Shown here: positions 61,601 through 64,000 of the stretch, in pieces
Layout of the letters: every line of letters starts with the position of its first letter
How positions within the stretch are numbered: the stretch's first letter is position 1
Assembly (NCBI RefSeq): GCF_000005505.3
Contig: NC_016131.3
Location: 67,592,355-67,656,354 of the forward strand
Direction: 5' to 3'
Length of the DNA stretch: 64,000 nt
From: Brachypodium distachyon
Taxonomy: Eukaryota; Streptophyta; Magnoliopsida; Poales; Poaceae
Made by a program: the position numbers and the translations under genes
Notes under the pieces: generated by a model
What the model was told of the DNA's origin: nothing
The model's input: the letters and a program-made list of their open reading frames with translations, nothing else
Databases searched by the model: none

Positions 61601-64000
61601 GAAGATGATGAAAGTGAACCTCTCCCAGAGGATACATATGAGGTAGAGAAGCTTCTTGACATATGCTATGGTGATCCAAATAGCACTGGAGAAATTGGTT
61701 TGTGCTTTAAGGTACTGCAGACTTGATTGTTCAAACTTCAAGTGTTTATTTGAGTCATTCTTTTATATCTATAGTTTATCTTGTTTTTAATTGTTGTATC
61801 TTGTTACTTACGACGTAAGCAAACTTGTTTAAAGATGGGAATTTCTGTATAGGTGCGGTGGAAAAAATATGATTCCAGTCATGATACATGGGAGCCCATT
61901 GATGGCCTTAGGTTGGTATGTTTTTCATCACATTCCTTATTTGCTTCCTCAATATTCTCTTACCATCGCTAAAATTTCAGTGATTCCCCTGAGTGTATTA
62001 AAGAATTTGTCGAGAGTGGATACAGGGAAAGTATTTTGCCATTGCCTGTAAGTACATTCATCCTTCTTGTTCATTTTGGGTTCATGTGGTTGTGCTATCT
62101 ATTTATGTTTTTTTTTCTAATTCCAAAGGACACTGTGGATGTTATCTGTGGGGGCCCTCCTTGCCAAGGCATTAGTGGATTCAACAGATTCAGAAAGCAC
62201 AATGATCCGCTGAAGGATGAAAAAAACAAACAGTTGACTGTCTTTATGGATATTGTGAATTACCTGAGACCTAAATATGTTCTTATGGAGAATGTCGTAG
62301 ATATAGTGAAATTTGCAGATGGATTCCTTGGTCGGTATGCATTGAGTCGGCTTGTGGCCATGAATTACCAAGCTAGACTTGGGATGATTGTTGCAGGATG
62401 TTATGGTCTACCACAGTTTAGGATGCGAGCATTTCTCTGGGGAGCTCTTCCATCAATGGTTTCTCTCCTTTCTCTACCATTTCTGGCTTACTTTGTAACA
62501 CTACTGCTCAATAAGAAGATACATGTGGCAATGCAGGTACTTCCAAAATTCCCACTTCCTACCCATGATGTTGTGATGCGAGGAGTAGTGCCCAATGCGT
62601 TCTCGGTAAGGGAATACGTGAATAACTACCACCTTTTTGCGATTATTTTCTCTTACTGCAATGCTGTTATGTCTTCAGCAATGTCTTGTTGCATACGATG
62701 AAACAGAAGATAAGCACTTGAAGAGAGCTCTTGTCCTTGGAGATGCAATATCTGATTTACCGAAGGTCGCGCTGTACTGTTTTCTCCCATAATCATTACT
62801 TTCCGAATACTGCTTGAACATTTCTGCTGTCTCTTTCTGTTTTCACTATATATATGATTTTTCTACAGGTCGGAAACTATCAACCTTATGAAGTGATGGA
62901 GCATCGTATTAACCCCAAAACAGAATTCCAACACTATATTCGGCTCAACCGTAAAGGTAAACCACCAGGCGTGACCAGTTGAGTGGCAAACCTAATTCCG
63001 ATACATAGTTCTCTTTCTTTTTATGAAGTTTCCTTTCATTTTTTATCCCTTTTGTCTCAATATGCAGATTCATATGTTTGTTCCTGCATTTTGGATCGAA
63101 TCATGTGTGGGTGTGTTCAATTATGCTACCTTGCCATAGTTTCCACCATTTTAATGTTTGTGTTCACTTTGTTGATTATATTGCTATTCTGAGTTCTTTT
63201 GTTGTGTCACTCATTTGAAGATATGAAGGATTACTCATTTGGAGATGCTGCTCCTGAGGAAGCTCAACTGTTTGATCATCAGCCTCTAGAACTAAACGAG
63301 GATGATTATGAACGAGTGCAGCAGATTCCTGTTAAAAAGGTAAGCTGAAACTTAGTAGTGTCATACTCTTTCTTTTCTTTTCTTTTTTGCCATGTCCTAT
63401 AACTCATAAGGACCTGTTGTATTTCAGGGGGCCAACTTCCGTGATTTGATCGGTGTCCAGGTTAGGGAAGATAATACCGTTGAGTTTGATCCGGATATGG
63501 CTCGTGTACTTCTATCTTCTGGGAAGCCTTTGGTACTTCAATTTGTTGTGAAGTAATTTCATTAGCTGTAGCGTTTATGTTTTCCATGTTGTTGATCATC
63601 CTTTCTTCTCTCTTAGGTGCCTGACTATGCAATGACCTACATCAAGGGGAAGTCACTGAAGTAAGTATACTGAATATCCTTTTGTATTATTTGTAGAACT
63701 TCATTGGTAATCCTTGTTATGTTGTTTGCAGACCATTTGGGCGACTGTGGTGGGATGAAACTGTTCCGACTGTTGTCACCAGAGCCGAGCCTCACAACCA
63801 GGTACAGCTCTTAACAATTTTCTGGTGCCTTAATTTTATAACTGGCTGATATCTTCTATTCTGATTGAGCATTGATGGATTTTTGCAGATTATTTTGCAT
63901 CCGACCCAGAACAGAGTTATGACCATCCGGGAGAATGCAAGGCTACAAGGCTTTCCCGACTACTACAGACTATTTGGCCCTATAAAGCAGAAGTAAGTTG
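58611..64000 (+). CDS. CMT3: CMT3-type chromomethylase (DNA cytosine methyltransferase), 3' end outside window
   Basis: Twenty in-phase exons are visible: 58611-59159, 59255-59277, 59365-59461, 60227-60334, 60404-60538, 60644-60743, 61013-61221, 61309-61374, 61469-61711, 61853-61911, 61981-62047, 62129-62458, 62537-62605, 62679-62765, 62869-62956, 63221-63339, 63428-63532, 63617-63660, 63732-63801 and 63889-63992 (about 890 codons). Order: disordered basic/acidic N-terminus (1-185); BAH domain (about 205-305); methyltransferase motif [16 protein letters not shown] (380-394); chromodomain inserted in the catalytic domain (about 475-550, with [17 protein letters not shown]); motif IV GGPPCQG with catalytic Cys564; motif VI ENVVDIV; motif [24 protein letters not shown]; motif [18 protein letters not shown] and chromodomain bind H3K9me2 to guide CHG methylation. 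Only motif X and the tail are missing, cut by the window edge. No lesion seen; CMT3 versus a close paralogue is not resolved. Confidence 0.97.

Overview
This is plant nuclear DNA from a grass, most likely a Triticeae species (wheat, barley or goat-grass group). The signs are intron-rich genes with GT/AG borders, monocot-type proteins, nine Stowaway-type MITEs with TA target duplications, a solo LTR of a type I associate with Triticeae, and GC-rich 5' exons next to AT-rich introns. No CRISPR array, rRNA gene or tRNA gene was recognised. Exon borders below were derived by reading splice sites and checking codon phase by hand.

Layout. 1-4.6 kb: the 5' end of a decayed Ty3/gypsy element on the minus strand (gag-protease, PBS, 5' LTR). 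A complete solo LTR with a 5-bp target duplication lies inside its LTR. 5.2-5.6 kb: a broken class III peroxidase fragment. 6.3-12.6 kb: a nine-exon gene for a LIN37-like protein (DREAM/MuvB family), with an 0.8-kb internal tandem duplication and a coding minisatellite. 13.3-16.5 kb: two tandem minus-strand class III peroxidase genes, one degraded and lacking its last exon, one intact (330 aa). 18.0-20.2 kb: a ubiquitin-ribosomal protein eL40 fusion gene with a telo-box/site II promoter. 21.1-22.1 kb: a PTI1-like kinase pseudogene. 27.2-31.3 kb: an MTP8-type manganese transporter (401 aa, seven exons).

32.0-40.7 kb: an 8.6-kb Mutator-like DNA transposon with about 190-230-bp terminal inverted repeats and 7-bp flanking direct repeats. 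It carries a broken MURA-type transposase, a plant-mobile-domain ORF with a premature stop, a minus-strand Ser/Lys-rich ORF, and an apparently intact GRF-zinc-finger/coiled-coil ORF. The last two are divergently arranged around a 13-bp tandem array whose unit contains a canonical E2F site. I regard this as the most unusual structure in the window.

44.9-51.6 kb: an eight-exon gene for a 1157-aa conserved plant protein of unclear function. 52.6-54.5 kb: convergent to it, a two-exon gene for a 255-aa predicted plastid protein. 54.7-58.3 kb: a cluster of non-autonomous DNA elements (a long-TIR foldback element and a hAT-type element with an 8-bp target duplication) and a run of 26 C. 58.6 kb to the right edge: the first 20 exons (about 890 codons) of a CMT3-type chromomethylase; its C-terminus lies outside the window.

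The host genes are unrelated housekeeping, transport, defence and chromatin genes and do not form a pathway. One thematic link is that plant DREAM complexes, which contain LIN37-like proteins, are reported to repress CMT3-class methylase genes. Both gene types occur here, but their proximity is probably chance.
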